Assembly: GCF_050003625.1 (NCBI RefSeq)
Contig: NC_134398.1
Location: 113,126,145 to 113,190,144 of the forward strand
From: Haematobia irritans
Lineage: Eukaryota; Arthropoda; Insecta; Diptera; Muscidae
DNA: 64,000 nt
Reading direction: 5' to 3'
Position numbers and translations under genes: made by a program. This document shows positions 42,718 to 53,512 of this stretch, one piece after another (the stretch's first letter is position 1; each line of letters starts with the position of its first letter). The notes below the pieces were generated by a model. The model was not told where the DNA came from. It did no database searches and worked only from the letters and a program-made list of their open reading frames with translations.

Positions 42718-45700
42718 CAATAACACGGCGGCGGGTTCTGTGTAACCGGATTGACCCGATGGACCCCATCCATTGGCCAGCGGCTGCCACATCAGTGTAC
42801 GTGTTGTTTCGTCCGTCTTTTTGTGTTGGAGAAGGTGCATCCCGGGGAGTCCGAGCCGGGATAGAGGAGAACCCCGGACCATGGTATTGTTCAGTCTGCC
42901 GAAACCTGATCCACCACCGTTCGGTTTCGGTCAGGTGTAACCGGTGCTTGGAGTGGGTGCATTACCGGAACTGCTCCGGCTGAACATCGCTGCGGGAGTA
43001 TAGTCATACTGACTATGTGGCAGGATGCTGTACCAGCGATAGCAGCAGTGGGTCGTCTGACTATGCGACCCCCCGACATCTCCCGTACAACAATATTCTC
43101 CGCCGCAGCATCTTACACCCAATATTGTTGTTCCAGTTCCGGGTAGTGCATCGTTTTTGCAAATTAATTGCAACGGGCTCCGAGGTAAGATTAGCGAAAT
43201 CGTGGACTTTATGAATCGGAAAAGGATAAGGGTCGCAGCGATCCAGGATACTAAGCTGAATTCCACTTGCAGCCTACGCCATTGTGATGGATACAATGTG
43301 CTTCGAAAGGATCGCACAAGAAGTGGAGGTGGCCTGGCTTTCATAATACATCGTTCCGTGCAGTATAGACCTATCCCGCTTGTGCCAGACACTAGTGACC
43401 CGTATATGGAATTATGGGGGTAGCAGTCAAGTCTGGGGCTGCCGAGATAGAGCTATACAATGTGTATATACCGCCGGTTGGTAGCTGTGCTCCAGGTTAT
43501 TGCCCAAACATTGAGTGGCTATTGTGCGGGCATAAGCGATTGGTTCTAGGAGACTTTAATGCCCACCATGAACTCTGGCATTCACTCCTAGGTAATGACC
43601 AGAGAGGCATAGCTTTGGCAGAGCAGATAGATGACTCCACATTTTGCACGGTGAACGAAGAGGCTCCCACGAGAATTATGGGTGACTGCAGCAGTTCGCC
43701 AGATTTATTTATCTTAGCGTCGCCTGGTCTGATAAATGACGTTTCCTGGCAACCCGTCATTTCATTGGGATCGGACCACCTCCCCATAATTCTCACCATT
43801 AACCGACCCTCCGATTTCATAACCTCTGAAGGCCGGACGTTTATCAATCAAAAGAAAGCCAACTGGGAAGGCTTCAGAGAATACACCGATCGCCGCTTCA
43901 GTGAGCTCCCGTCCCCCTCTCATGTTCATGTTGCCCAGAGGGCGTTCCGGGACATCATCAACGCAGCAGCCGCTCGCTTCATACCCGCTGGTCGAATTGC
44001 CCAAGTGAGGCCCAACTTCCCAGCCGAAGCGGCGGGACTCGCAGACGAGCGTGATGAACGCCGTCGTGCTAACCCTGCTGATCCTAGAATCAGAGAACTA
44101 AATCTAGAGATTAGTAAGATAGTCGACGAGCACAAGGGGAACACTTGGTTAGAGCACCTGAAGCAATGTAACTTAGGCACAGGAACTGGTAAATTGTGGT
44201 CAACAGTGAGAGCCCTCTCGAACCCCGCTACAAGGGATGATGGGATTTCAGTCAACTTTGGCGACGTGACTGTGACTGATCCGAATAGATGCGCAAAATA
44301 CTTCAACCGACTGTTTGTCGAGCATCCCGAGAGTGATAGAGCGAAAAGGAGAGCCACTCGTCGCATACGTGGTCTCCGAGCCGACATCACAATTTACCGC
44401 AGCCGAAGTTACCAATGTCATCAACAGCGCGAAACCATCGAAGGCGCTGGGCCCCGACGGAATTTCAATGCTAATGCTGAAGCATCTGGGAATACTGGGA
44501 GTTGAGTACCTGACCAGACTCCTCAATTTGTCCTTGGAATCACTCATTATACCCGATGTCTGGAAGATGGGAAGAGTGATTTCACTACTGAAGCCAGCAA
44601 AGATTCGAGTAAAGGTGAATCGTACAGACCGATATCCCTTCTCTCGCCAGTAGCCAAGACACTTGAGGCACTACTCCTCCCCAGCCTTGTGGAGAAATTT
44701 CCAGCTGCCCACCATCTACATGGATTCCAATAGGGGACTTAATCAGCCCAAGCCATGTCATAGGACGGTCCTCGTGGCGCTTGATCTATCGAAAGCGTTC
44801 GATACGGTCAACCATGCCACATTATTCGAGGACATCGAGAACACGTCCCTACCGGCAGGAACGAAGCGTAGGGGTCTGAATTATATGTGTGGACGCCAGT
44901 CGTACGTGGAATTCAGGGACAAGAAGTCAAACCCCCGTAGAGTTAAACAGGGAGTTCCCCAGGGCGGGGTGATATCTCGTTTAACCTCTACTTGTCCTCG
45001 ATTCCACCCCCTCCTGACGGCGTCGAGATTGTGTCTTATGCGGACGATTGCACAATCATGGCATCCGGGCCCATTGTTGATGACATTTGCGATCGATGCC
45101 AGTTATTTCACTGCAAGAAATTTGAGGATATCTCCAACCAAATCCTCAGCCACACTATTCACTACATGGACGGCGGAAGTACGCAGGCAGTTGAATGTCA
45201 GAGTCGATGGCGAAACAATTCCGACAACAAATTACCCCAAGATTCTCGGGGTCACATTCGACAGCCTTTATAAGTCGTCCGCCCATGCCACTGCAATTTG
45301 TGATAAGCTCCGCGGTAGAAACAAGGTCCTCAAGTCGCTTGCCGGCAGCACTTGGGGTGCGGACAAAGAAACCTTGTTAACTACATATAAGGCTATTGGC
45401 CGGTCAGTGGTAAACTATGCAGCGCCAGTGTGGACACCTCAAACGAGCGATACGCAGTGGAATAACATACAGACCTGTCAGAACGCTGCCCTTAGAACGC
45501 AACAGGATGTCTCCGCAGTACACCCCTGGATCACCTTTATGCGGAGACCAAGATCATCCCAGTCCGTCGACACAACTACATGTTGTCAAAGCAGTACCTC
45601 TTGGGTTGCCATCGAAGTTGTCATCCGTATCACCATCTTGTGGATAGACAACCTCCACCCAGGAATGTAAGGGTTGATCTTCACCTTCTTGAGCCCGAGA

Positions 45701-46143
45701 TCCAGCGTTAAAAAAGAGAGCCTCTAGATCAGGCAGCATACCAGACAGGTCTGAACAGGATTCATGAGGATACTGTTCTGAAGCTACAAGGTTAATCCTG
45801 TTCTCGGAGTCCAACCGCCGCCCATTGCACCGGAAGAGAGAGACGTCCCACGGCAGACAAGGGTAGTTTTGGCCCAACTAAGATCAGGCAAGTGCTGCCG
45901 CCTCAATTCATACTTATCAGTGATTGATAGCAGCGTAGCTGACGTGTGTCCCATATTTAATTAAGGCCACATGACACTCGTCACCTTTTTGCTTGCCGAG
46001 CTAAGCCTACACGTCTCACTACCAGATCTCTCTGGACACACCCCATCTTTGTCGCAGAGTTCCTTGATCTGGCTACCAGCGGAACTACACAAGCATAGAA
46101 CAAAATGGATGAAACTACATTAAAAACTGTTACAACAACAACA
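42718..46143 (+). mobile_element. Non-LTR retrotransposon, 3.4 kb, near full length
   Basis: Clearly more GC-rich than its surroundings. The target duplication ACTATTAT lies at 42710-42717 and 46144-46151, and the 3' end is a short (ACA)n tail. It begins CAATAACACGGCGGCGGG. One long pol frame with an upstream zinc finger was its only coding sequence as far as I can see; no separate gag is present. Confidence 0.85.
42759..46110 (+). pseudogene. Non-LTR retrotransposon polyprotein, frameshifted
   Basis: In order: a 2A-like GIEENPGP at 42858-42881; a C2-type finger WYCSVC...RCNRCLEWVHYRNCSG (42882-42983); apurinic endonuclease parts (QINCNGLRGK near 43160, IQDTKLN near 43240, LGDFNAHHELW at 43550, SDHLPII at 43775); and reverse transcriptase parts (KPSKALGPDGISMLMLKHLG near 44440, LDLSKAFDTVNH at 44785, KQGVPQGG at 44945, SYADDCTIM at 45030). 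A C-terminal segment near 45870 reads LAQLRSGKCCRLNSYLS and leads into a degraded zinc knuckle. At least five frameshifts, so it is inactive, but the YADD centre is intact and the copy looks much younger than the remnant at 38045. Confidence 0.9.
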
Positions 46144-46751
46144 ACTATTATGAAAATGTTCATACATTAAAATTAAACTTTCTTTAAGCAAAAGTACTTT
46201 ATTATAAAAACTTATGATGAAAGTTATTAATACAATGTTTTTTTGTGAATAAAAATTATGACCACGTGGAACAGAGAGTATTGATGAACAAAATTAACTC
46301 AGTGGAAGTAAATTGAACTTACGGTCATTACCAGCAAAATGGTAAAAACTCCCAATGAGTTCGTAAATGGACTGAAGCAAATATAATAATAGGGAATACG
46401 TATTTCAAACGTACGAAGAAGTTTCTCAGCGTTACTGAACTTTTACTGTGCAATATTACGAAGTCTAGTTGGACACGAAATTTGCATTTGTAGTATAAGT
46501 AAACTAACGATGAATGTCAATTCTAAATACCGTTGAGTGAATCTACTTCTAGACAATAGTTCGTCTCCGAAACATGTGCTCGTGTGGTGTTTCTAAATTT
46601 GAACTTGACAAAAGTTAAAACAAATTACTAACTTATAGGAAAATGTTGAACTTACTATGGGTACATACTTCTTTAGCGACATACGAAGTTCAATATTAAC
46701 ACTGGTTAGTTAAAAATAACTTGCTAATGGGTTCATTCGTCTCTGAGTGCA

Positions 46752-47720
46752 GTTGAAAGAAAGCCAAAGTTTTAATATAAAACTTACCAATTCTCTATTA
46801 AATTGTACGCTGAGGGGAAATATAAAAAGTTGTCCAAATTTATTTGGGTTACTCTGAATTTAAATATTTATTTTTTACATTAAATAAAATTATTAAATAG
46901 GTTTCCAAAAAATCTAATGAATAAAATAATAATATGCATAAAAAACCAAATATTCTGGTTAACCCTAGACAGTCATCATTCGTCAAACTGACGACACGTA
47001 ATTTCATTTTCGATTTAAAATGCATTTTAGTCTATTGGGAAATGGTAAATTTAAGATATACTAATTCGACCGTTTTATGAATTTTTGTTTTATACTTATT
47101 AAAACCAAATAAGAAAATAAATTCAAATTTGGTTCACTTTTTCGCTCATGCTGAAAATTATAGCGTCTTGAAATGAGCCGTAGTCAAAATGACGAAGGAT
47201 GACGTTAATGTACAAAAAATAAGGATGACTCTCCAGGGTTAAAAGAAAGTTAAAGAATCCTTACCAATTCACTATTAAATTACAAGCAATGGAGTACTAA
47301 AATTTTTCCAAATTTTTAAGGGGTTATTCTGAAATTAAATATTTGTTTTTTACATTAAAAATATTACATTGGTTTCCAAAAAATTTGATTAAAGAATTAC
47401 TAAAATACGGTATTAAAAACCTGTAATTTTGATGATAAAAAGGTCATAAAAACGTAAATATTCTAGTTGAAAGAAAGCCAATTTTTAAAAGAAAACTTAC
47501 CAGTTCTCTATTTTTTTAATTTGTTCGAATCCGTCTGGAGTTGCTCTGAAGTTAAATATTGCTTTTACAACAAAGAAAAACATTAAACTGGTTTCCGAAA
47601 AAAATTAATTAACAAATAATAATATACATAAAAAATAATATACATAAAAAATATACATAAAAAATATTCATATTAAAAAAATACTTACCAATTTATGACA
47701 AAACTATACGCTGAGGATAT
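46752..47720. repeat. Four diverged direct repeats of about 220 bases
   Basis: Units begin near 46752, 47243, 47464 and 47680. Shared blocks: GTTGAAAGAAAGCC, CTTACCA(A/G)TTCTCTATT, TTAAATATT and GGTTTCC(A/G)AAAAAA. On the minus strand each has a consensus-like donor TTGGTAAGT. The piggyBac-type MITE sits in the first boundary. Part of the TIR element interior. Confidence 0.65.
46963..47238. mobile_element. piggyBac-type MITE, TTAA target
   Basis: TIRs CCCTAGACAGTCATC and CCCTGGAGAGTCATC (inverted) with TTAA at 46959-46962 and 47239-47242. TTAA target and CCCT ends are diagnostic of piggyBac-like elements. Subterminal inverted GATGACG-type motifs. Length 276 bases, no coding. Confidence 0.9.
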
Positions 47721-47724
47721 AACA

Positions 47725-48330
47725 AAAATTTTCCAAATTCATCTGGAATTGAATATTAATATTTTACATAGAATAATAAAAATTTCAATGCACTTTCAAT
47801 TTCAAAATATTTTCCTAAATATTCTTAATAACTTTTTTCTAAACTACCGATAAAATATTAATAACTTTCATTTAAAAGGTTTAATAAACAAAAACCAATA
47901 TATGTCTCAAAAATCCAAAATATTCCATGCCTTGTTGCATACCTGCTTAAAAGATGCAACAGCCAACGCCAACTATACAACTGAAGCATGCCAAACAAAA
48001 ACAAGCAAAGCCAAAACATTCGTACAACAACAAAAACACATGTGCCTTTATTGAAAACAACACCTCATCCAGCCAAATAAACCATCCGCGAATAACAAAC
48101 ACACACACAAGCCACTAAATGAACAAAAATAAAAACAACCCCACGCTCATGTATACACAACAAAACTCAAGTAGCATCATCTTTACATTAATCACATTCC
48201 AATATGCCGATAAAGATCTCTGTACTATGCATTAGTTCATCGCATCTGCTGACAATTTACTCTAAGAATAATATTCGTAAAGGCAAACCAGTTTATGAAC
48301 GATGAAACGTTTAACTTAAAATTTGCAAAA
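47725..48330. other. Noncoding, CA-rich block
   Basis: 47940-48200 is rich in CAACAA and ACAAGC, unlike the surrounding elements, and resembles fly untranslated or intronic sequence. No supported gene. Confidence 0.35.
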
Positions 48331-48805
48331 TTTTCATGAAATGTTATCTACCATTTTTGACGAAAATGTCTATACATTTAAGTACATGTGAACTAAAAAT
48401 ATTTCATTGGGTAATTTTCTACCAACAATTATTAACTATAGGAATTGTCAGTAAGAAATTGCTATTCACTTTCAAGTTCATTTTTCGTAAAAAAAATATT
48501 TTCTCATACAAAAAAATCTTATAGTAACTTGCACTTATTATTTAGAAAGTACTTTACATTTCACAAGTAGTTTTATAACAAGACAAACGAATTTTTAACT
48601 ACCAGTTAAGAATTTTTTTAAGGAAATTTCCATCGTATTTTGTAGGCCATGAACTAAACGATTGCTACTTAGAATTGGTAAAATTTCCTTTCGATTAGTT
48701 AAGTTTCGTTAAAGATACGAAAAATGAACTAAAATTCTGGAAAATTCTTGTAATAAATTATTGTAAAAATCTTCTTAAATTTACGAGACACTTTTTTTAT
48801 GTGTA

Positions 48806-49070
48806 CCATCAAAGAAAAAATCATCGAAATTGGTTCAAAATTGCGGAGTTGGCAGCTAAAACAAAATTTCAAACCCCCAAGGTGACCAACTTTCAACGCC
48901 TACAGGTCAGCCCGTGGACCCACTAGGAACCCACAAATTTGCAAACTTAAAGGAAAACACCTCAGCTTTCAGGCATAGAAATTATGTTGATATCTTTATC
49001 CGTTAAAAAGTTACAGAACTATTAAAAAAACAAAAACGATTTGGAACCACTGTGCATCGATGATCTTCAT
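48806..49070. other. Noncoding stretch
   Basis: Nothing supported. CGAAATTGGTTCAAAATTG resembles the internal units of families A-C weakly. Confidence 0.3.
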
Positions 49071-49074
49071 TAAA

Positions 49075-49400
49075 TTTTGCTGATGAAGCTCCATTCATCT
49101 ATGTACTGGTGAATTCAATCAAGATCGTAGTTCATTCCAAGACGAATTTCGTGAAGGTTCTCCAAACTCAGTTGTTGATCGTCCGTTGAAAACTGAAATT
49201 CAAGATCGTCATGTGACCTATCGAGAGATTGAGACAATCTTAGGTATTAGTGGGGCCAGCAAACTTTCAATATTGCATGAATATTTCCGTCGAAGAATTT
49301 TATTCGCATTGGTCAAACGCTCAAAAAAGACTCGTGTGGATTGGTTGAAAGAAACGCTCCAAAAATACGATCACGAAGGTTCGAAACACATCTAAAAGTG
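49075..49400 (+). pseudogene. Mariner transposase N-terminal fragment
   Basis: Reads DEAP near 49084, then SSFQDEFREGSPNS (49130-49170), DRHVTYREIETILGISGAS (49205-49262), ILHEY, and KTRVDWLKETLQKYDHEGSKH to 49394. This corresponds to the DNA-binding half and linker of a mariner subfamily different from the one at 9015. A deletion removes the WVPH-type linker start. No catalytic residues. Confidence 0.8.
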
Positions 49401-49479
49401 TTTCGACAATTGGTTCAAATGCATGTAAAAGTATATAGATCTTAGTGGTGAATATTTTGAAAACCAATAAACTATACAT

Positions 49480-50208
49480 CTAGACCTCGCTTTGCGTTGT
49501 TTCGAAGTTACGTCGCTGCTGAATTAGTACTAGTTTTCACTTTGCGTCGTTAGATTTTCGAAGTTGCGTTGTTATCTGTCTCCAATCTTTGCATGGTTTG
49601 CCATAGAAACTCACAATTCACTTTGCAACGTTTCAGTTTGCGTCGTGTTATAATTTTTGTGAAGAAGTTTATACGAATTTATTAATATTTTACGAAACAT
49701 AAAGTGTTAAAATTTCTTCATAAAAAGTACGAAACATTTTCTTTGAAATAACGAAGAAGTTGAAAAATTTCCGTTCGCGACATAAAATTGTCTTCGATAA
49801 TGTGATTGAGTGTATTCGTTTATTCTATTTTTTATGCATGTCTATGTCTATGCTATTTCTCATTTGGGTGACAGGATGCTATGAATAAAAGTGAAGCAAT
49901 AAAACTAAAAATTATTCAAGAACTTAAAATGTAAAGTAGTGATGACATTTTCCAAACTTGTTACTACAACCAAATGCACTTTAGACTATAATTTTTTTCT
50001 AAAGGTTCAAACATTTGTCAAAAAAGTACGAACGTTTTTCATAAAAAGTACGAAACACTTTCATAAAAAGAACGGAATTGTTTCATAAAAAGTACGAAAC
50101 ATTTTCATAAAAAGTACTTTTCTTCGTTTCTTTGGTTGTAAAACAATGACAAACTTCGTACTTTTAATGAAATTTTTCGTACTTTTTACGAATATCATTC
50201 TTTCGGTG
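49480..50208. repeat. Motif-rich repeat ending in a CACCGAAAG-type terminus
   Basis: 49990-50208 has five imperfect units of TTTCATAAAAAGTACGAAAC and ends TCATTCTTTCGGTG before TA. The inverted end reads CACCGAAAGAATG. 49480-49660 has CTTTGCGTCGTTTCG-like motifs that may be a degraded Tigger-type end. Confidence 0.45.
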
Positions 50209-50215
50209 TACCATC

Positions 50216-50580
50216 TTTATGTACCATTTTTAATTCCATCTGCTTTACATCAATGACAACTACTTGGGCAAAATTGTAATCCGGCATCTTTCGGAAGTGA
50301 GTGGGTTTCAAAAGACGGACGGACATGACTATAACGACTCAGATATTCGTCACGGCAAATTTGCGATGAATATTTAAACTCGTTACAAACAGAATGGCAA
50401 ACTTAGTACACCCCAATCCTACGCTGGAGAGTTTAATAAGAGAACTTTACCCATTTATTTTTTGCTCTTCGAGTATGATTGTAACGACCATGTTTCTCAT
50501 CTGCGAACACGAAATGATGAACTTTATATATCACAATCCTAAAATAGATGGTATAAAACTGTTCCAGATCTCTACCAAGA
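50216..50580 (+). repeat. Family A dispersed repeat, degraded 3' fragment
   Basis: Weakly matches the family A end: ATGACAACTACTTGGGC, AGACGGACGGACATG, ACAGAATGGCAAACTTAGTA. Diverged much more than the other copies. Confidence 0.6.
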
Positions 50581-51160
50581 TATGCTATAGAATTTGTTAT
50601 ACACTTTTGAAAAACAAAAAGAAAAAATGATTACTCTGCATTATTAATATCACTTCTTATCCACTAAACAATAGAACCCAAATGATATAGTGATAAGATT
50701 TCTTTCATGCTAGACTTTGTGACGTTATGATTTTAAAACTCGTCACACGGATATAATACGGCAATTAGACGCAAAACTGACCAACAACTAAAAATAAACC
50801 AAATACAATTGATTAAGACTATTTGGTAGCTATTGATGTCGAAATTTCCCCCTTGTCATAAAATTTTTCATTGGCAATTGTGCATCTGGCGATAACTTAG
50901 TACGTCATGAAATTAATTAAAGTTATTACTTGGCTCACACAAAATTAATTAAAAGCGATTACTATCGATGTCACATGTTGTCATCGAATCGCTTTCCATT
51001 CGTCAATATTCAATATTCAATTTCCGATTCGCTTTCCTATACATTACTCAAAGCGATGTTTCTCAATTCAGATCGAAAAGCCAGATATGGGAACAGGTAC
51101 TCAAGAATCCACGGTCCCTACCAGCTAGCTATGGAGCGACAATTTCGGTCTAAATTACTT
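50581..51160. other. Unique-looking noncoding sequence upstream of an ORF
   Basis: No repeat recognised. 50960-51070 repeats AATCGCTTTCC-like words (ATCGAATCGCTTTCC, GATTCGCTTTCC). It could include the promoter and 5' untranslated region of the ORF at 51169, but I see no clear TATA or initiator pair. Confidence 0.35.
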
Positions 51161-51168
51161 CAGTGAGG

Positions 51169-51396
51169 ATGACGACGGTGTTCGTGTTGTTGATATCTTC
51201 GATTGTCATTGTTTTGCTGTTGTTTTTCGATCGTAACATTGACATACCATGTAGTATAACAACAACAACAACTACTAGCAAAAACAATAATCAAATCAAT
51301 ACAAGTAATTTTCAATTAAATTATAAAGTACGTCAAATGGCCCAAAAGAGACACTACGGCATGGACGGGAGACGAGGAAATCAGAACACTGGTTAA
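51169..51396 (+). CDS. Candidate small secreted or single-pass protein, 75 residues
   Basis: ATG at 51169. The first 20 residues (MTTVFVLLISSIVIVLLLFF) are strongly hydrophobic, as in a signal peptide or signal anchor. A short Cys-containing segment, a TTTTTT-SKNNNQ stretch, and a basic tail follow: QMAQKRHYGMDGRRGNQ, with KR and RR pairs around HYGMDG. The third positions of the first 28 codons are more GC-rich than the neighbourhood. A GTACGT donor-like site at 51327 could end a first coding exon earlier, in which case this would be the start of a type II membrane protein. Not recognised. No transposon ends bracket it. Confidence 0.4.
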   Translation: MTTVFVLLISSIVIVLLLFFDRNIDIPCSITTTTTTSKNNNQINTSNFQLNYKVRQMAQKRHYGMDGRRGNQNTG

Positions 51397-51716
51397 CCTA
51401 GATTAGAGTGTGGAACTTATCACTCTTTTTCATATGGGTCTATTTTTGCCGTGCAATGGACAGTGATTTTGAAATAGTGACGTGATTATCTTTCGTGGTA
51501 TCTTCGAATATTTGCTTACCATTTTCTACCAGGGACAGATAACTGTACGAACGTTAAAAAACAGTTTATATGTAGTTAGCTTTTAGTTTAGTTTAATATT
51601 AGGTATCAGACCATCGAATTAATATAAACGTTTTGGGGACATGACTTGTTTAATATATTCATCACCATATCATTTCCTTAGAGAAATAGAGGGGGGAATA
51701 TTTTTATGTTAACCTA
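51397..51716. other. Noncoding stretch
   Basis: Follows the candidate ORF. No repeat recognised; no clear AATAAA within 200 bases. Confidence 0.35.
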
Positions 51717-53036
51717 CACAGAAAAAAGTGAATATTTGAATCAAATACAAAAATTGTGAATTCAATTATTTTTGTATTTGATTTTCAGCTTATGACGAAA
51801 ATTGTAAATCCAATTACCCAAATTGTAATTTCGTTGTAAAATTATTTTCAAATGATGGGGTATTTGTATTGAGTAGAAAACTAATTGGAATTTGGCATGA
51901 CATTCAAATGAGATAGTAATCAATCTAAATACATTTGTACATGAATCATATGCTGCTTTTCAATTACGGTCGTAATTGAACTGAGTTAAATGTTTATTAA
52001 ATTTTGTGCGGTAAATCAATTAAAATCGTAATTAAGTTTAATACGTTGGTAATCAATTTAGTACTGTAAGCCAATTACTTCTGTATTGAGTTCAAGTGAC
52101 GAAGTAATTGGTGTTCCCATTTCATTCAATTACTATGATATTTGATTTAAGTATATAAATTATTAAATTCCCATAAAAATTTTTATGAATAAATACACTG
52201 AGAAATGTTTTTTTTTTTTTGGTTTTTATTAAGATTAAGTTTTATTTTACAAACATATATAAGTGAAATGAATAATATAAAAAAATACAAATTTATATAA
52301 AATAGGGACGAGTTGGAGAGAAAAGCAATATGAATAATTGCATTAAATCTATAACACTAAAAATATAAAAAAAAAACTTATAAATGATAATTCAGAATAA
52401 AACAATAAACATAGTTTTTTGTAACAATTTTTTGTATAGATATGAAATACGTATAATTCATATAGCAGTTAAAGATTGAAATGGTTTCAGATAATGTGTT
52501 GGTAAATGAAACAATTTAAGTTAAACAATAAACAAGTGTTAAAATTTATTTTTTTATAACGGAAACTTTTTCGGCATGTCATAAAAAAATACTTGAATGA
52601 AGTTATAAAAAATATCTGATTCTTCGGGATATTGTAAATTAAAGACATAAAATATTTTAAATATACTTCCTATAAATGCAAAAGATTCTTGCGAGTCTAA
52701 AATACTATATGTCTTCCTTATTTTGCACCCACTTTCATCAGAGTTTACCCTTTGATGCAAAGTCCAGAATATTGAAAATTGTTTCGATTCTGAAATCATA
52801 AGATTGCTTATTTACATAAGTATCGACTATAAAATATTACAAACCTTGATTTGAAGATCTATCCCCGTCATCGAATTTATAAAGTAAAGTAGAGTTCGGC
52901 AATTTGGTTTTTAAAAATGTGAACAATATATTTTCCAAAGATGTGTCCATGTAATTTTAATATCTTTTGCCAAAGGAAATTTTAAAGCAAAATCAATATC
53001 AATCTGAAGATAAAAATAATTAATAAATATAAATTT
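51717..53036. mobile_element. CAATTAC-motif TIR element with a small gene, right end lost
   Basis: Left end CACAGAAAAAAGTGAATATTTG after TA (51715-51716). 51730-52160 is a dense array of CAATTAC, AATTGTA and TGTATTTG motifs, organised like the E-family ends. An AT-rich interior then holds a spliced frame on the minus strand (52950-52554). Family C starts at about 53041, and no matching right end is found, so the element is truncated. Confidence 0.55.
52554..52950 (-). CDS. Candidate two-exon TE gene, 113 residues
   Basis: Minus strand. Exon 1, 52950-52845, starts MDTSLENILFTFLKTKLPNS and is 35 codons plus one base. The intron 52844-52790 is 55 bases, GTTTGT to GATTTCAG. Exon 2, 52789-52554, continues in phase as ESKQFSIFWTLHQRV, then SQESFAFIGSIFKIFYVFNL, then QYPEESDIFYNFIQVFFYDM, and stops at 52554. 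The pattern FxVFNLxYPxES, then FIQxxFY near the C-terminus, resembles the end of a recurrent group of uncharacterised arthropod proteins as I remember them; this cannot be checked here. It reads toward the element's motif-rich end. Function unknown; it may be a domain-poor derivative of a larger transposon protein. Confidence 0.5.
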
Positions 53037-53040
53037 ATTA

Positions 53041-53512
53041 ATAATCATATAGGTGCAAATCGGACGAAAGATATATATGGGAGCTATATCTAAATCTGAA
53101 CCGATTTGGCTAATATTTTGATTATTTTACGAGAATCCCAAAACATGTGGCTGTCCGAAATTTTAAGAAAATAAGTTGATAAATACGTCAATTATGACCA
53201 CATCGGTGACAAATATGTATGGCAGCTATATCTAAATCTGAACCGATTTTTTCCAAAATCAATAGCGATTGTCTTTGAGCCAAAGTACAACTCTGTGCCA
53301 AATTTGAGGATTATCGAACTTAAACTGCGAGCTGTACTTTGCACACAAAATTACATATAAAGATAGATAGACGGACGGACAGATAGACGGACATCGATAA
53401 ATCGACTTGGAATTTAATTCTAAGACTATCGGTATACCAAACGATGGGTCTCAGACTTTTCCTTCTTGGCGTTACATACAAATGCACAAACTTATTATAC
53501 CCTGTACCACAG
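53041..53512 (+). mobile_element. Family C dispersed repeat fragment
   Basis: Units around GCTATATCTAAATCTGAACC, then AAACTGCGAGCTGTACTTTG, an ACGGACGGAC run, and the end block GACTTTTCCTTCTTGGCGTTA to TTATTATACCCTGTACCACAG. The organisation parallels families A and B. I recall similar blocks as common repeats in higher flies. No coding. Confidence 0.7.

Larger units (their letters stand above)
42403..48803. mobile_element. Large TIR element with nested retrotransposon and MITE
   Basis: Left end CACTGAAAAAACAGTGAACC at 42403 and right end GAGACACTTTTTTTATGTG to 48803 before TA. Both ends carry GAACTAA/AGTTCATT motifs like 3837-4322. Without the retrotransposon (42718-46143) and the piggyBac-type MITE (46963-47238) it would be about 2.7 kb. 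The left flank is not a clean TA, and pairing these two ends is my inference. Confidence 0.4.
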
